This document shows positions 25,000-33,459 of a DNA stretch of 64,000 nt, piece by piece. The DNA comes from Ruminococcus sp. (GTDB taxonomy: Bacteria > Bacillota > Clostridia > Oscillospirales > Acutalibacteraceae). The notes beneath the pieces were generated by a model. The model searched no databases. It was given only the letters and a program-made list of their open reading frames with translations, and was not told where the DNA came from. Each line of letters starts with the position of its first letter. The first letter of the stretch is position 1. The DNA is taken from assembly GCA_004558485.1 (NCBI GenBank), contig SFCS01000005.1, positions 14,400-78,399 on the forward strand, written 5' to 3'. Both the position numbers and the translations under genes were made by a program.

Positions 25000-25476
25000 C
25001 TATACCTGCGGCGGCTTTTTCAAGAGTTTTTTCAAAAATTTCGCACTTTTTTTGGGAACACGACATACTTTTTCCGACATTTTCCGCCTTGCGGGGGTAA
25101 GCCGCCGCCAAAGCGCCGCAAACGGGCGGGAGACCGCACGGCAAAGCGCGCGCCAAAGACGGTAAAGCTCCCGCAAAAGTACGGCAAGCAGCCCGTGCAG
25201 CACGCTGCCCACCGTGTAGTAGCAGGCAAAAAAGCCCGCGGCAATGCCGACGAGGCTATAGAGATACAAAACGCCGTCCGTAATCGCCAAAAGGCAGAAA
25301 AATACCGCCACCGCCGCTGTCAGGCAAAAGAACACATCCTGAAAAAAGCAGCTTTTTGCGGTCGGCGGAAACAAAAGGCGCAGGGTGCGGAAGAGCTCAT
25401 AGTAAAGCCCTAGGAGGAACCCCACCCCGCACGCATAAAAAAGACCGGTCAGCTGCGCTGTACCCGTGATGCCCAT
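25000..25476 (-). CDS. yabQ: Spore cortex biosynthesis protein YabQ
   Basis: 158-residue membrane protein with about four hydrophobic segments in the first 100 residues, starting QLTGLFYACGVGFLLGLYYE. The motif FLLGLYYELFRTLR is typical of YabQ. The last 50 residues are strongly basic and cytoplasmic (KKSAKFLKKLLKKPPQV). In Bacillus YabQ is needed for cortex formation. It starts 2 bp after yabP, so the pair is co-transcribed, apparently from a sigma-E-like promoter. Confidence 0.88.
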   Translation of the reverse strand: MGITGTAQLTGLFYACGVGFLLGLYYELFRTLRLLFPPTAKSCFFQDVFFCLTAAVAVFFCLLAITDGVLYLYSLVGIAAGFFACYYTVGSVLHGLLAVLLRELYRLWRALCRAVSRPFAALWRRLTPARRKMSEKVCRVPKKSAKFLKKLLKKPPQV

Positions 25477-25478
25477 AT

Positions 25479-25775
25479 CTACCGAAACAGTTTGCCGAGC
25501 TTACCGCGGCGGGTCTCACGGCTGGTGTATACCAGTGTATCCACCCGTCCCGCCAGCCGCAGGTCACCGGTATCGAGCTGCAGCTGCTCAATGTGCAATC
25601 CCGCGCCGCACACCGTCAGCATGCCGCGGGTGGTCGACACCTTCACCGTTTCCTCGTCAAAGCTGTCCACATCGATGACGCCGCCGACCTGCAGGCGCTC
25701 CCGCTCCTCCAATCGCAGCGAGTGCGGCATCTCATTCTCCGACGGGCGCTGTTCCGACACCGAATGCTGTTGCAT
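25479..25775 (-). CDS. yabP: Sporulation protein YabP
   Basis: 98 residues. The YabP/YqfC family core is visible: LRLEERERLQVGGVIDVDSFDEE, then MLTVCGAGLHIEQLQLDTGDL and AGRVDTLVYT. Predicted beta-rich, mother-cell expressed. Two Met codons are close together (25781 and 25775); the second is chosen because GGGGAGGG would sit directly on the first. A sigma-E-like promoter overlaps the end of the preceding rqcP gene, which separates sporulation-specific transcription from the upstream housekeeping genes. Confidence 0.9.
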   Translation of the reverse strand: MQQHSVSEQRPSENEMPHSLRLEERERLQVGGVIDVDSFDEETVKVSTTRGMLTVCGAGLHIEQLQLDTGDLRLAGRVDTLVYTSRETRRGKLGKLFR

Positions 25776-25799
25776 CGCCATCCCTCCCCTTATCCGTAC

Positions 25800-25828
25800 A
25801 TACTATGGACAAAGGGCGAAATATATGT
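25800..25828 (-). promoter_or_regulatory. Sigma-E-like promoter of yabPQ
   Basis: Minus strand ACATATA (25828-25822), 14 bp, CATAGTAT (25807-25800). It has the same spacing as the spoIIID sigma-E-like promoter in this window. Confidence 0.55.
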
Positions 25829-26070
25829 CAGGAAAGTATCTCGTACATGCCGGCTGCATCGCTTTTGCCGACCGTCTCCTGCACGGCAAGCACCCGCACG
25901 CGGATCTCCCGCGCGCCCAGCGTCACCGTCAGTTCGTCGCCCACCTTGACATCATAGGATGCGCGCGCCGCCTTGCCGTTCACCGTGACCTTGCCCGCGT
26001 CGCACACCTCGTTGGCAACGGTGCGGCGCTTGATGATGCGGGCGACCTTCAAATATTTGTCTAAACGCAT
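25828..26070 (-). CDS. rqcP: S4-domain ribosome quality control protein RqcP (YabO)
   Basis: 80-residue S4 RNA-binding protein starting MRLDKYLKVARIIKRRTVAN, with DAGKVTVNGKAARASYDVKV, the S4 core. Homologues (RqcP/YabO, Hsp15-like) bind stalled 50S-peptidyl-tRNA complexes and aid C-terminal alanine tailing. It follows hup and precedes yabP, the canonical order. GGAGGG lies upstream of the ATG. Confidence 0.9.
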   Translation of the reverse strand: MRLDKYLKVARIIKRRTVANEVCDAGKVTVNGKAARASYDVKVGDELTVTLGAREIRVRVLAVQETVGKSDAAGMYEILS

Positions 26071-26110
26071 ACAGAACCCTCCAAATCAAAGCAACAAGAT
26101 CTCCACACAG

Positions 26111-26136
26111 AAAAAGCCGCCATACGGCGGCTTTTT
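26111..26136 (-). terminator. Terminator of hup
   Basis: AAAAAGCCGCC-ATAC-GGCGGCTTTTT perfect stem with T-runs on both strands. Some readthrough would be needed to reach rqcP. Confidence 0.85.
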
Positions 26137-26149
26137 CCTATAAGCAATC

Positions 26150-26425
26150 TTACTTCGCGACAGCGTCCTTGAAAGCCTTGCCGGCCTTGAACGCAGGCTG
26201 CTTGGAAGCGGCAATCTTGATCTCGGCGCCGGTCTGCGGATTGCGGCCGGTGCGCGCAGCACGCTCACGGACTTCAAAAGTGCCGAAGCCGACGAGCTGA
26301 ACCTTGTCGCCGGCGGCGACAGCCTCTTCGATAGCGGCAAACACAGCCGCAACAGCCTTTTCTGCATCTTTCTTGGACAGTTCAGCCTTCTCGGCGACTG
26401 CCGCCACGAGTTCTACCTTGTTCAT
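26150..26425 (-). CDS. hup: DNA-binding protein HU
   Basis: 91-residue nucleoid protein. MNKVELVAAVAEKAELSKKD opens the dimerisation helices; VQLVGFGTFEVRERAARTGR and NPQTGAEIKIAASKQPAFKAG contain the flexible DNA-binding arm with its conserved proline. Full length and ordinary. GGAGG lies 9 bases before the ATG. It is inserted between mazG and yabO, an order common in Clostridia. Confidence 0.96.
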   Translation of the reverse strand: MNKVELVAAVAEKAELSKKDAEKAVAAVFAAIEEAVAAGDKVQLVGFGTFEVRERAARTGRNPQTGAEIKIAASKQPAFKAGKAFKDAVAK

Positions 26426-26480
26426 TTCTGTATACCTCCAAAAGTTTTATACTCCAGCGGTAAACCGCTTATGGATACAA

Positions 26481-27236
26481 TCATTTTTCCAAAGCCTTCT
26501 GCCATTCTGCGGCAGTCAGCGCGGAAACATCGCGCCCGTCGGCGGTGAGCTGCGCCTCCGCGGCAGCAAACCGGTCGATGAACCGATTGGTCGAAAGCGC
26601 CAACGCCTCCTCGGCATCCGCCCGCACGCTGCGCGCCAGCGCCGTCGTCAGAAACAGCATTTCGCCGACCGTTTCACTGTCGGGCTTTTGCTGCGCCAGC
26701 GCAGCGATGCGCTCTCTGATGCCGTCGGCATCCGCCGCCACATTCAGTCCCACGCGCTTTGCACGGCTCATCACCTTGTCGGCGCGCATGAGCGCGGGCA
26801 GCGCGTGCGGCACGCCGTCGAGAAGTCCCGCCTGCGTCGTTCCTTTTTCGCGACGCTTGGCGGCATTCCAGCTGTCGAGCGCGCCCTCGGCACTGTCGGC
26901 GACCACATCGCCGAACACATGCGGATGACGCTCCACGAGCTTGCGGGCAAGCCCGTCCACGACATCGCCATAAGAAAAAGCGCTCTCCTCCTCTGCAATG
27001 CACGCATGCAGCACCACCTGCAGCAGCACATCACCGAGCTCCTCGCGCAATCCGGCGGCATCGCCACGGTCGATCGCCTCGACCGCCTCATATGCCTCCT
27101 CGACGAGATTGGTGCGCAGCGACCGATGCGTCTGTTCCCTATCCCACGGACAACCGTCGGGGGAACGCAAGAGACGCATGATCTCCAAAAGATCGTTCAT
27201 ATCATAGCGCGCTTTGCGCACAAAAGAGATCGCCAT
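26481..27236 (-). CDS. mazG: Nucleoside triphosphate pyrophosphohydrolase MazG
   Basis: 251-residue housecleaning NTPase converting NTPs or dNTPs to monophosphates. The first MazG domain has CPWDREQTHRSLRTNLVEEA and EELGDVLLQVVLH, the EExxE/ExxD metal-binding motifs. A second, shorter domain near VGEMLFLTTALAR is more degenerate. AAGGAG precedes the ATG. In Bacillus the equivalent gene (yabN) sits at the same place, but fused to a tetrapyrrole methylase domain that is absent here. Confidence 0.92.
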   Translation of the reverse strand: MAISFVRKARYDMNDLLEIMRLLRSPDGCPWDREQTHRSLRTNLVEEAYEAVEAIDRGDAAGLREELGDVLLQVVLHACIAEEESAFSYGDVVDGLARKLVERHPHVFGDVVADSAEGALDSWNAAKRREKGTTQAGLLDGVPHALPALMRADKVMSRAKRVGLNVAADADGIRERIAALAQQKPDSETVGEMLFLTTALARSVRADAEEALALSTNRFIDRFAAAEAQLTADGRDVSALTAAEWQKALEK

Positions 27237-27343
27237 AGACTCTCCTTACAGGTATCATACCGCATCAGGGGCGGGATTGCAAGTGCTTTTCGTAAAAAAA
27301 AATCAAAAAGTACCGCCCTTTTCGGCAAAATTTAGATAAAAAA

Positions 27344-27694
27344 TCAGAGTTTCTTGCCGCACGCCTGGCAATAGACGGCCTCGGCAGGGTTGTTTTTACC
27401 GCAAGCCGCGCAGTGCTTAGTGCGGCGCAGCTCGTCGATTTTCGCTGCAATCTCCGCCGCGCGCGCTTCAAGCCCCTCCGCCGTCGCAAACAGTTCGGCA
27501 AGCTCCGGCTGCGCTTCTTCACCGCGCGCATCATACACCGCGCGTCCGATCTTCTCCAAAGCAGCGGACAGCGCTTTCTGCGTGTCGATCGCTTCCATCT
27601 TCAATTTCGTGAGGCTCACAAGCTCGCCGGTCTTTTTTCCGGCGGCATCCGCCAAGTCCTTCGCCTTGCTGATGACTTCTTCCACTGTTGTCAT
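27344..27694 (-). CDS. Small zinc-ribbon protein
   Basis: 116 residues. The first 85 residues are predicted helical and coiled-coil-like (MTTVEEVISKAKDLADAAGK, then LAELFATAEGLEARAAEIAA). The C-terminus is a zinc ribbon, CAACGKNNPAEAVYCQACGK, with two CxxC pairs. Such short proteins are frequent in Clostridia; function unknown. The start at 27694 is set by GGGAGGAG 6 bases upstream. It has its own promoter with a perfect TATAAT, suggesting strong vegetative expression. Confidence 0.85.
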   Translation of the reverse strand: MTTVEEVISKAKDLADAAGKKTGELVSLTKLKMEAIDTQKALSAALEKIGRAVYDARGEEAQPELAELFATAEGLEARAAEIAAKIDELRRTKHCAACGKNNPAEAVYCQACGKKL

Positions 27695-27715
27695 GAGAAC
27701 TCCTCCCTTGCGAGC

Positions 27716-27744
27716 ATTATATACCCAATCTGCGAAAAATGCAA
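27716..27744 (-). promoter_or_regulatory. Promoter of the zinc-ribbon gene
   Basis: Minus strand TTGCAT (27744-27739), 17 bp, TATAAT (27721-27716). Confidence 0.8.
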
Positions 27745-27747
27745 GTG

Positions 27748-28680
27748 TCACCCAATAAATTCGTGCAGCATGCTGTCCTGCGGCAAAAGCTCTGCCGCAA
27801 GCGGCGGGAACACCGTCAGAAGCCCCGTGAGCCGTTTTGCTGTTTCGGCATAGGGATCGTTCGGCGGCACTGCCGCCAAAAGCGGCAGGAGAAAGCTTCG
27901 GAAAAGACACGGTTCAAAGGCAAAGGCGGTATCGATCACGAGATCGGCGGTTTTGGCATAGGGGAACAGATACAGCGTCTCCCCGCGCGTCACCTGCGGC
28001 CACATCCCCATCGTGTGCGAAAAGGGACTGGCGCGGAAACGGTCATCCCGCACAATGCGCCGCACCAGCCGCAGATCGCGGCGGGACAGCCACACACCGT
28101 TTTCGTTCGAAAAGCGGGACAGCGTGTCGATGAACAGGCGCGTCGTCATCTCGGACGGCAGATATGCCCCGAGACAGGGATTGAACGCATGGATACCCTC
28201 GATGATCACCGCCGCGTCCGCCTCCAGACAAAGCGGCACGCGCTCTGCCTTCGGACGCCGTGCGGAAAAGTCAAACTGCGGCAGCGCCGTCTCCCCTTTT
28301 TGCACCAATTCCGTGAGGCACATCTGCAAAAGCGGCAAATTCAGCGCGTCGATGGACTCATAGTCCGGCCTGCCGTCCGGCAAAAGCGGTGCTTTTCCCT
28401 CGCCGAGATAAAAGTCGTCGAGCGACAGGACATGCGTCACCGTCCCTTTTGCGGCAAGCGCTGCCCTGAGCAGTCCCGCCGTAGTGGTCTTGCCGGACGA
28501 GGACGGGCCGGACAGCAGCACGAAACGGCGGCCGTCCTTTCCGTCATGGATCGCTGCGGCGACCGTTTCCACCGCCTCCCTGTATCGCGCCTCCTCGGCG
28601 GCGACGAACGCAGCGGGATCGTTTTTCACCGCCGCTTTCGCCGCTGCGACCGAAAGCGGTCGCGCTTCAAAGCTGTTCAT
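27748..28680 (-). CDS. Nucleoside (uridine-type) kinase
   Basis: 310 residues of the phosphoribulokinase/uridine kinase family. The P-loop is LLSGPSSSGKTTTAGLL (about residues 55-71), with HVLSLDDFYLG after it and VIIEGIHAFNP, the Walker B-like base. The family is the stand-alone version of the kinase found fused to TGS domains in many clostridial proteins. It probably phosphorylates a nucleoside in salvage. Its start overlaps the end of hemZ by 14 bp, so it is the last gene of the recJ-rsh-dtd-MBL-hemZ operon. Confidence 0.85.
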   Translation of the reverse strand: MNSFEARPLSVAAAKAAVKNDPAAFVAAEEARYREAVETVAAAIHDGKDGRRFVLLSGPSSSGKTTTAGLLRAALAAKGTVTHVLSLDDFYLGEGKAPLLPDGRPDYESIDALNLPLLQMCLTELVQKGETALPQFDFSARRPKAERVPLCLEADAAVIIEGIHAFNPCLGAYLPSEMTTRLFIDTLSRFSNENGVWLSRRDLRLVRRIVRDDRFRASPFSHTMGMWPQVTRGETLYLFPYAKTADLVIDTAFAFEPCLFRSFLLPLLAAVPPNDPYAETAKRLTGLLTVFPPLAAELLPQDSMLHEFIG

Positions 28681-30142
28681 AGAACGCTCTCACCTGTTCC
28701 TTTCGTTTGAGCATGTCGTCAAACCGCGCCGTATATTCATACGGGAATTTATAGTTGAACACCCGCTCCAAATAGTCGCTGTTCGGCTTTTTCAGCTTTG
28801 TCACCGCGCCTGCACCGCAGCCGACAATGGTGTGGGTCTCATCCATGATATACACATTATAGAGTCCCTCTTTGCCCGGCTTTGCCCAACCGGTGTTTTC
28901 CTGATTGCTGACGGCGCGGCTCTGACGGTAGAGATAATACGGGCGATAGCCGTTTTGCGGCAGCACCTTGCCCGTGTGCGCGATCATCTGCGCCGCCTCG
29001 CGGCGGTCGCCGTAGTCGCTGCGGTGACGCAGCACCAAATTCGACGCGCGCTTTAGGCACAGGGTATGCACCGTGATGCTTTCCGGTTCAAGCGCCAAAA
29101 TGCCGGAGACCGTCTCGGCAAAGCCGGCGGGCGTATCCTCCGGCAGACCCGCGATGAGATCGGTGTTGATATGCTTCATGCCGCAGCGGCGGGCAAGATC
29201 AAATGCCTCATAAAACTGCGCCGCGGTGTGTTTTCTGCCGATGACGCGCAGCACCGTGTCCTGCAGGGTCTGGGGATTGATGCTGATGCGATCCGCCCCC
29301 GCCGCGGCAATCGCCGCAAATTTCTCCGCCGTCACCGTATCGGGTCTGCCCGCCTCGACCGTGTATTCCCGCAGATGCGAAAGATCAAAGTGCTTTTCGA
29401 TGACGGCAAAAAGCGCTGCAAGCCGGTCGGCGGAAAGCGTCGTCGGCGTGCCGCCGCCGAAATAGATCGTTTCGAGCCGCAGCCCCAGTGCGCGCATTTC
29501 GTCGCCCGTGAACGCCAGCTCCTTTTTGAGGCACTCGACATAGTCGGGCATCAGCTTTGCCGCACTCTCCACCGTTTGGGAGACAAACGAGCAATAATCA
29601 CAGCGGGTCGGACAAAACGGAATAGACACATAGAGACTGTAGGACTCCGGGCGGGACAGCGCCAAGATTTCGTTTTCGTTTTTGAGCACCGTTTCGAGCA
29701 GCGTCAGCTTTTCGGGCGAGACGCGCAGCTTTTCCCGAAAGTGCGCCAGCGCCGCTGCGGTGCCGTTTTGCGCCGTCAGGCGGCGCAAGAGCTTCACGGG
29801 GCGCACACCCGTCACCAGCCCCCACTCCTGCTCGGTTTGCAGCAGCGCGGACAAAAGGCGGTATAAAAGCGTGGTCATGGCAAGCTCGCACGCATCCTTA
29901 AGCTGCGGCGTCGCGGTTGCCACCGTGTCGGTCAGCGTCTCATCGGCGTCGTCCAGCCGCAGACGCACCGCAATGTGCACCGCGCCCCTGCTGTTCTCCA
30001 GCGTCCCCGTCACCACAAGCCCCGCAAGGCTTCCGTCGTCAACGGTGTCATACAGCGTCACGATCTTCTCCTGCGGCAAAAACAGGCGGCAGATATTTTC
30101 CATTTCAAAATGAAAATCGTTGCCGCACAACAGCAAATACAT
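28667..30142 (-). CDS. hemZ: Oxygen-independent coproporphyrinogen dehydrogenase-like HemZ
   Basis: 491-residue radical SAM protein. After an N-terminal domain of about 150 residues typical of HemZ comes the cluster motif FCPTRCDYC, then IYFGGGTPTTLSADRL and VEAGRPDTVTAEKF, and the C-terminal GCGAGAVTKLKK. HemZ is related to HemN; in many Clostridia its physiological role in porphyrin formation is unproven. Start at the Met before YLLLCGNDFHFEM, with TAGGAG upstream. It lies between an MBL hydrolase and a kinase in a tight operon. Confidence 0.9.
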   Translation of the reverse strand: MYLLLCGNDFHFEMENICRLFLPQEKIVTLYDTVDDGSLAGLVVTGTLENSRGAVHIAVRLRLDDADETLTDTVATATPQLKDACELAMTTLLYRLLSALLQTEQEWGLVTGVRPVKLLRRLTAQNGTAAALAHFREKLRVSPEKLTLLETVLKNENEILALSRPESYSLYVSIPFCPTRCDYCSFVSQTVESAAKLMPDYVECLKKELAFTGDEMRALGLRLETIYFGGGTPTTLSADRLAALFAVIEKHFDLSHLREYTVEAGRPDTVTAEKFAAIAAAGADRISINPQTLQDTVLRVIGRKHTAAQFYEAFDLARRCGMKHINTDLIAGLPEDTPAGFAETVSGILALEPESITVHTLCLKRASNLVLRHRSDYGDRREAAQMIAHTGKVLPQNGYRPYYLYRQSRAVSNQENTGWAKPGKEGLYNVYIMDETHTIVGCGAGAVTKLKKPNSDYLERVFNYKFPYEYTARFDDMLKRKEQVRAFYEQL

Positions 30143-30153
30143 AGCGAAAACTC

Positions 30154-30768
30154 CTAGCGCATATAGGGATTGACGGTGCGCTGCACCGCCAGCGTGGTGG
30201 CTGCGCCGTGACCGGGCAGCACACAAAGGTCGTCGGGGATAGCGGCAAGCCGTCCGAGCGACAGCGAAAGCGCCGTCGGATCGCCCGTCGGGAAATCCGT
30301 CCTGCCGACCGAGCCGTCAAACAGCGTGTCGCCCGTGAAAAGGCGGTCGCCGAGCTTATAGCAGCAGCTCCCGCTTGTGTGTCCCGGTGTGTGCAGCACC
30401 TCCACGGTCTCTCCGCCGAAGGAAAAGGTGTCTCCGTCGGCAAGAAGGGTGTCCGCCGTCAGCGACAGCGGCGCGGGCGAAAATACGCTGCTGAGATTTT
30501 TCTGCGGGTCTGCCAAAAGCGATGCCTCCGCAGCGAGAGCGACGATCGGGCAGGAAAACACCGTGCGCAGCGCGGCGGCAGCCCCGATGTGGTCGAAATG
30601 CCCGTGGGTGAGCCACACTGCCGTCACCCGCAGCTCCTCCCCATTCAGATACCGCAAAAGGCGCTCCGCCTCGTCGCCGGGATCGACGACGGCGGCAGTG
30701 CCGTCGTCCGCCTTCACGATATAGCCGTTTGCCTGCATCCTGCCGAGCGGCAGCGTGGTTATCTGCAT
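30154..30768 (-). CDS. MBL-fold metallo-hydrolase (glyoxalase II-like)
   Basis: 204-residue metallo-beta-lactamase-fold hydrolase. THGHFDHIGAAAAL carries the HxHxDH metal motif (around residues 55-60). HTPGHTSGSCCY, FTGDTLFDGSVGRTD and LPGHGAATT supply the remaining ligands. It is likely a thioester hydrolase (glyoxalase II type) but its substrate is not fixed. It overlaps the 3' end of dtd by 10 bp and precedes hemZ by 11 bp, an order conserved in many Clostridia. Confidence 0.9.
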   Translation of the reverse strand: MQITTLPLGRMQANGYIVKADDGTAAVVDPGDEAERLLRYLNGEELRVTAVWLTHGHFDHIGAAAALRTVFSCPIVALAAEASLLADPQKNLSSVFSPAPLSLTADTLLADGDTFSFGGETVEVLHTPGHTSGSCCYKLGDRLFTGDTLFDGSVGRTDFPTGDPTALSLSLGRLAAIPDDLCVLPGHGAATTLAVQRTVNPYMR

Positions 30769-31229
30769 GCCGCACCGTCCTTTTTCCAGATGTCGGTGTC
30801 AAGGAGGATGGTCACAGGGCCGTTGTTGAGCAGCGACACCTGCATGTGCGCGCCGAAAACGCCGGTCTCCACCGGCACGCCGAGCGCGCGCAGCGCGTCG
30901 CAGAAGTGGTCGAAAAGCGGCGATGCAACATCCGGCGCTGCCGCGCCGATAAAGCTCGGGCGTCTGCCGTGCGAAATATCGGCGCAAAGCGTGAATTGCG
31001 ACACGGCAAGCACACTGCCGCCGATGTCAGTGACGGACAGGTTCATCTTGTCCTGCGTATCCGTGAAAACGCGCAGTCCCGCCACCTTTTGTGCCAGCAG
31101 CTGTGCCTCTTTTTCGGTATCCTGGGGCACAATGCCGACGAGCACCAAAGCGCCCGCGCCGATCGCGCCGACCGTTTTGCCGTCCACCGTCACCGATGCA
31201 TCGGTGACACGCTGAAATACTGCCTTCAT
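30759..31229 (-). CDS. dtd: D-aminoacyl-tRNA deacylase
   Basis: 156-residue proofreading enzyme that releases D-amino acids (and glycine) mischarged on tRNA. The start MKAVFQRVTDASVTVDGK, the SQFTLCADISHGRRPSF block and the NNGPVTILLD motif (Gly-cisPro) form the chiral pocket. Full length. Located 15 bp after the (p)ppGpp synthetase gene, the usual relA-dtd order in Firmicutes. Confidence 0.96.
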   Translation of the reverse strand: MKAVFQRVTDASVTVDGKTVGAIGAGALVLVGIVPQDTEKEAQLLAQKVAGLRVFTDTQDKMNLSVTDIGGSVLAVSQFTLCADISHGRRPSFIGAAAPDVASPLFDHFCDALRALGVPVETGVFGAHMQVSLLNNGPVTILLDTDIWKKDGAACR

Positions 31230-31244
31230 TGTATTTTTCCTCTC

Positions 31245-33434
31245 TCAGTTGGCGGTACGCTCAATGCGATCCACGCCCGGCACATGCATCAGCCGCGCCG
31301 TCACCGTTTGCAAATGCTCCACGCTGTTGACGCCCAGCGTCAGCAGCACATTGACCGCGTCCTGATGTGGTTCTCTGGCGTTGATGGCGTGGATCATCAC
31401 ATGCATCTGCGCCAGCAGTGTGGTGATGTCCGCCAACAATCCCTGGCGGTTGGTCGCATAAATCTGCAGTGACGCCTTAAAGTCTCCGTCGACGGAGGTC
31501 TCCCAGTGTGCGCTCACCCACCGCTCAGGCTCTGCCGCCGTCGCGATATTTTCCGGCACATTGGGGCAGTCGCGTTTGTGTATGGAAACACCGTAGCCGC
31601 GGGTGATGAACCCGATGATGGGGTCGCCCGGCACGGCGTTGCAGCAGCGGGCAAATTTCACAAGACAGTTATCCATGCCTTCGATAACCACACCGCCGGT
31701 GTTATGCCGCCGTCTGACGGGCTGGCGCACCGGCTGCGCCGGTTCTGCATCGGCGTGCACCATCTTCAGGTAGTCGTCCCGCATGCGCGGCATCAGATGC
31801 GAAAGCTGCACGCCGCCGTAGCCGATCGCCGCCTCGAAATCCTCCAGTGACGCAAAATGCTGTTTTTGCGCCTGCGCCTGCAAAAAGGCGTCCATCTCGT
31901 CATCCGACAGGCGGATGAGGTTGCGGGACAGCTCGCGCGAAAGCTCGGCGTGCCCCTGTTCGATGTTTTCCTCGCGGCGCTCTTTTTTGAACCAGCTGCG
32001 GATTTTGTTGCGCGCCTCGCTCGTTTTGACGATATTCAGCCAGTCGCGGCTCGGACCGTGTCCCGCCGCCGAGGTGGTGAGCACCTCGACGATCTCGCCG
32101 ATCTTCACCTTATAATCCAGCGGCACGATCCTGCCGTCCACCTTCGCTCCCACCATGCGGTTGCCGACGGCGGAGTGAATAGCATAGGCAAAGTCGATCA
32201 CGGTCGCGCCCGCGGGCAGGGCGATGACATCGCCCTTGGGCGTGAACACATACACTTCCTCGCCGGACAGGTCGCTCTTGATGCTGCGCACGATGTCCTC
32301 GGCGTCGTCCACATCCTTCTGATTTTCGATGAACTGCCGCATCCACGCGAGCTTTTCGTCCAGCTTATCCTGCTTTTGCAGCCCCAGCTTATACTTCCAG
32401 TGCGCCGCGATACCGTATTCCGCCGTGTAGTGCATCTCCCATGTGCGGATCTGCACCTCGAAGGGGATCTTCTCCTTGCTGATGACGGTGGTGTGCAGCG
32501 ACTGATACATGTTCGGCTTGGGGGTGGAGATATAGTCCTTAAAGCGGTTGGGCAGCGGGCGGAACATGTCGTGCACGATGCCCAGCACATTATAGCAATC
32601 GTTGACATTGTCCACGATCACACGCACCGCATATATATCGTAGATTTCCTCCAGCGTTTTCCCCTGCATGTACATTTTACGGTAGATGCCGGGGATGCTC
32701 TTGATTCTGCCGGAAAGGTTGCAGGAAATGCCGTATTCCTTCAAATGGCCGCCGAGGCGTTTTTGGATGTCCTGCAAAAAGGCGTTGCGCTCGTCCTTGC
32801 GCAGCAACAGCGCCTCCTCGATCTCATGATAGGCGACGGGATCGAGTATGCGCAGCGACAGATCCTCAAGCTCCTCCTTCGCGGCACGGATACCGAGGCG
32901 GTGCGCCAGCGGCGCATAGATGTCCATGGTCTCCTTCGCCTTATCCCGCCGCTTTTGCTCGCTCCAGCCGTCGCTCGTGCGCATATTGTGCAGGCGATCC
33001 GCCAGCTTGATGATCATGACGCGGATGTCCTGGGACATGGCAAGCAGCATCTTTCTGACATTCTCCGCCTGCTGCTCCTCCTTGGTGGAAAAGCTCATCT
33101 TCGTGATCTTCGTCACACCGTCCACAAGGTTCGCCACGATATCGCCGAAGTTCTTGCGGATGTCCGCAAGCTCCACACCGGTGTCCTCCACCACATCGTG
33201 CAAAAGCGCTGCGGCGATGGTCTCGCTGTCCATGCCCATTTCCACCAATATGGCGGCAACCGACAGCGGATGGCAGATATATTCCTCGCCCGAGGCACGG
33301 CGCTGCCCCTCGTGGGCAGTGATCGCCGTCGCCATGGCGCGGTCAATGAGATCCAGGTCATAGGAGCGCTCGCTCTGCATGATCATGGTCTTCAGGTAGC
33401 TGACAGCAGCCTCCCTGGTGCGGGGGATTTCCAT
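31245..33434 (-). CDS. relA: Bifunctional (p)ppGpp synthetase/hydrolase
   Basis: 729-residue RSH stringent-response enzyme. The N-terminal HD domain keeps HDVVEDTG, so hydrolase activity is likely. The synthetase domain has NMYQSLHTTVISKEKIPFEV and EYGIAAHWKYK. TGS (VYVFTPKGDVIALPAGATVI) and a C-terminal ACT domain (LQIYATNRQGLLADITTLLA) follow. The start at MEIPRTREAAV is the usual N-terminus, with AAAGGA upstream. It lies between recJ and dtd. Confidence 0.95.
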   Translation of the reverse strand: MEIPRTREAAVSYLKTMIMQSERSYDLDLIDRAMATAITAHEGQRRASGEEYICHPLSVAAILVEMGMDSETIAAALLHDVVEDTGVELADIRKNFGDIVANLVDGVTKITKMSFSTKEEQQAENVRKMLLAMSQDIRVMIIKLADRLHNMRTSDGWSEQKRRDKAKETMDIYAPLAHRLGIRAAKEELEDLSLRILDPVAYHEIEEALLLRKDERNAFLQDIQKRLGGHLKEYGISCNLSGRIKSIPGIYRKMYMQGKTLEEIYDIYAVRVIVDNVNDCYNVLGIVHDMFRPLPNRFKDYISTPKPNMYQSLHTTVISKEKIPFEVQIRTWEMHYTAEYGIAAHWKYKLGLQKQDKLDEKLAWMRQFIENQKDVDDAEDIVRSIKSDLSGEEVYVFTPKGDVIALPAGATVIDFAYAIHSAVGNRMVGAKVDGRIVPLDYKVKIGEIVEVLTTSAAGHGPSRDWLNIVKTSEARNKIRSWFKKERREENIEQGHAELSRELSRNLIRLSDDEMDAFLQAQAQKQHFASLEDFEAAIGYGGVQLSHLMPRMRDDYLKMVHADAEPAQPVRQPVRRRHNTGGVVIEGMDNCLVKFARCCNAVPGDPIIGFITRGYGVSIHKRDCPNVPENIATAAEPERWVSAHWETSVDGDFKASLQIYATNRQGLLADITTLLAQMHVMIHAINAREPHQDAVNVLLTLGVNSVEHLQTVTARLMHVPGVDRIERTAN

Positions 33435-33459
33435 CGTTTGTGTTTCCTTTCCCTGAAAA

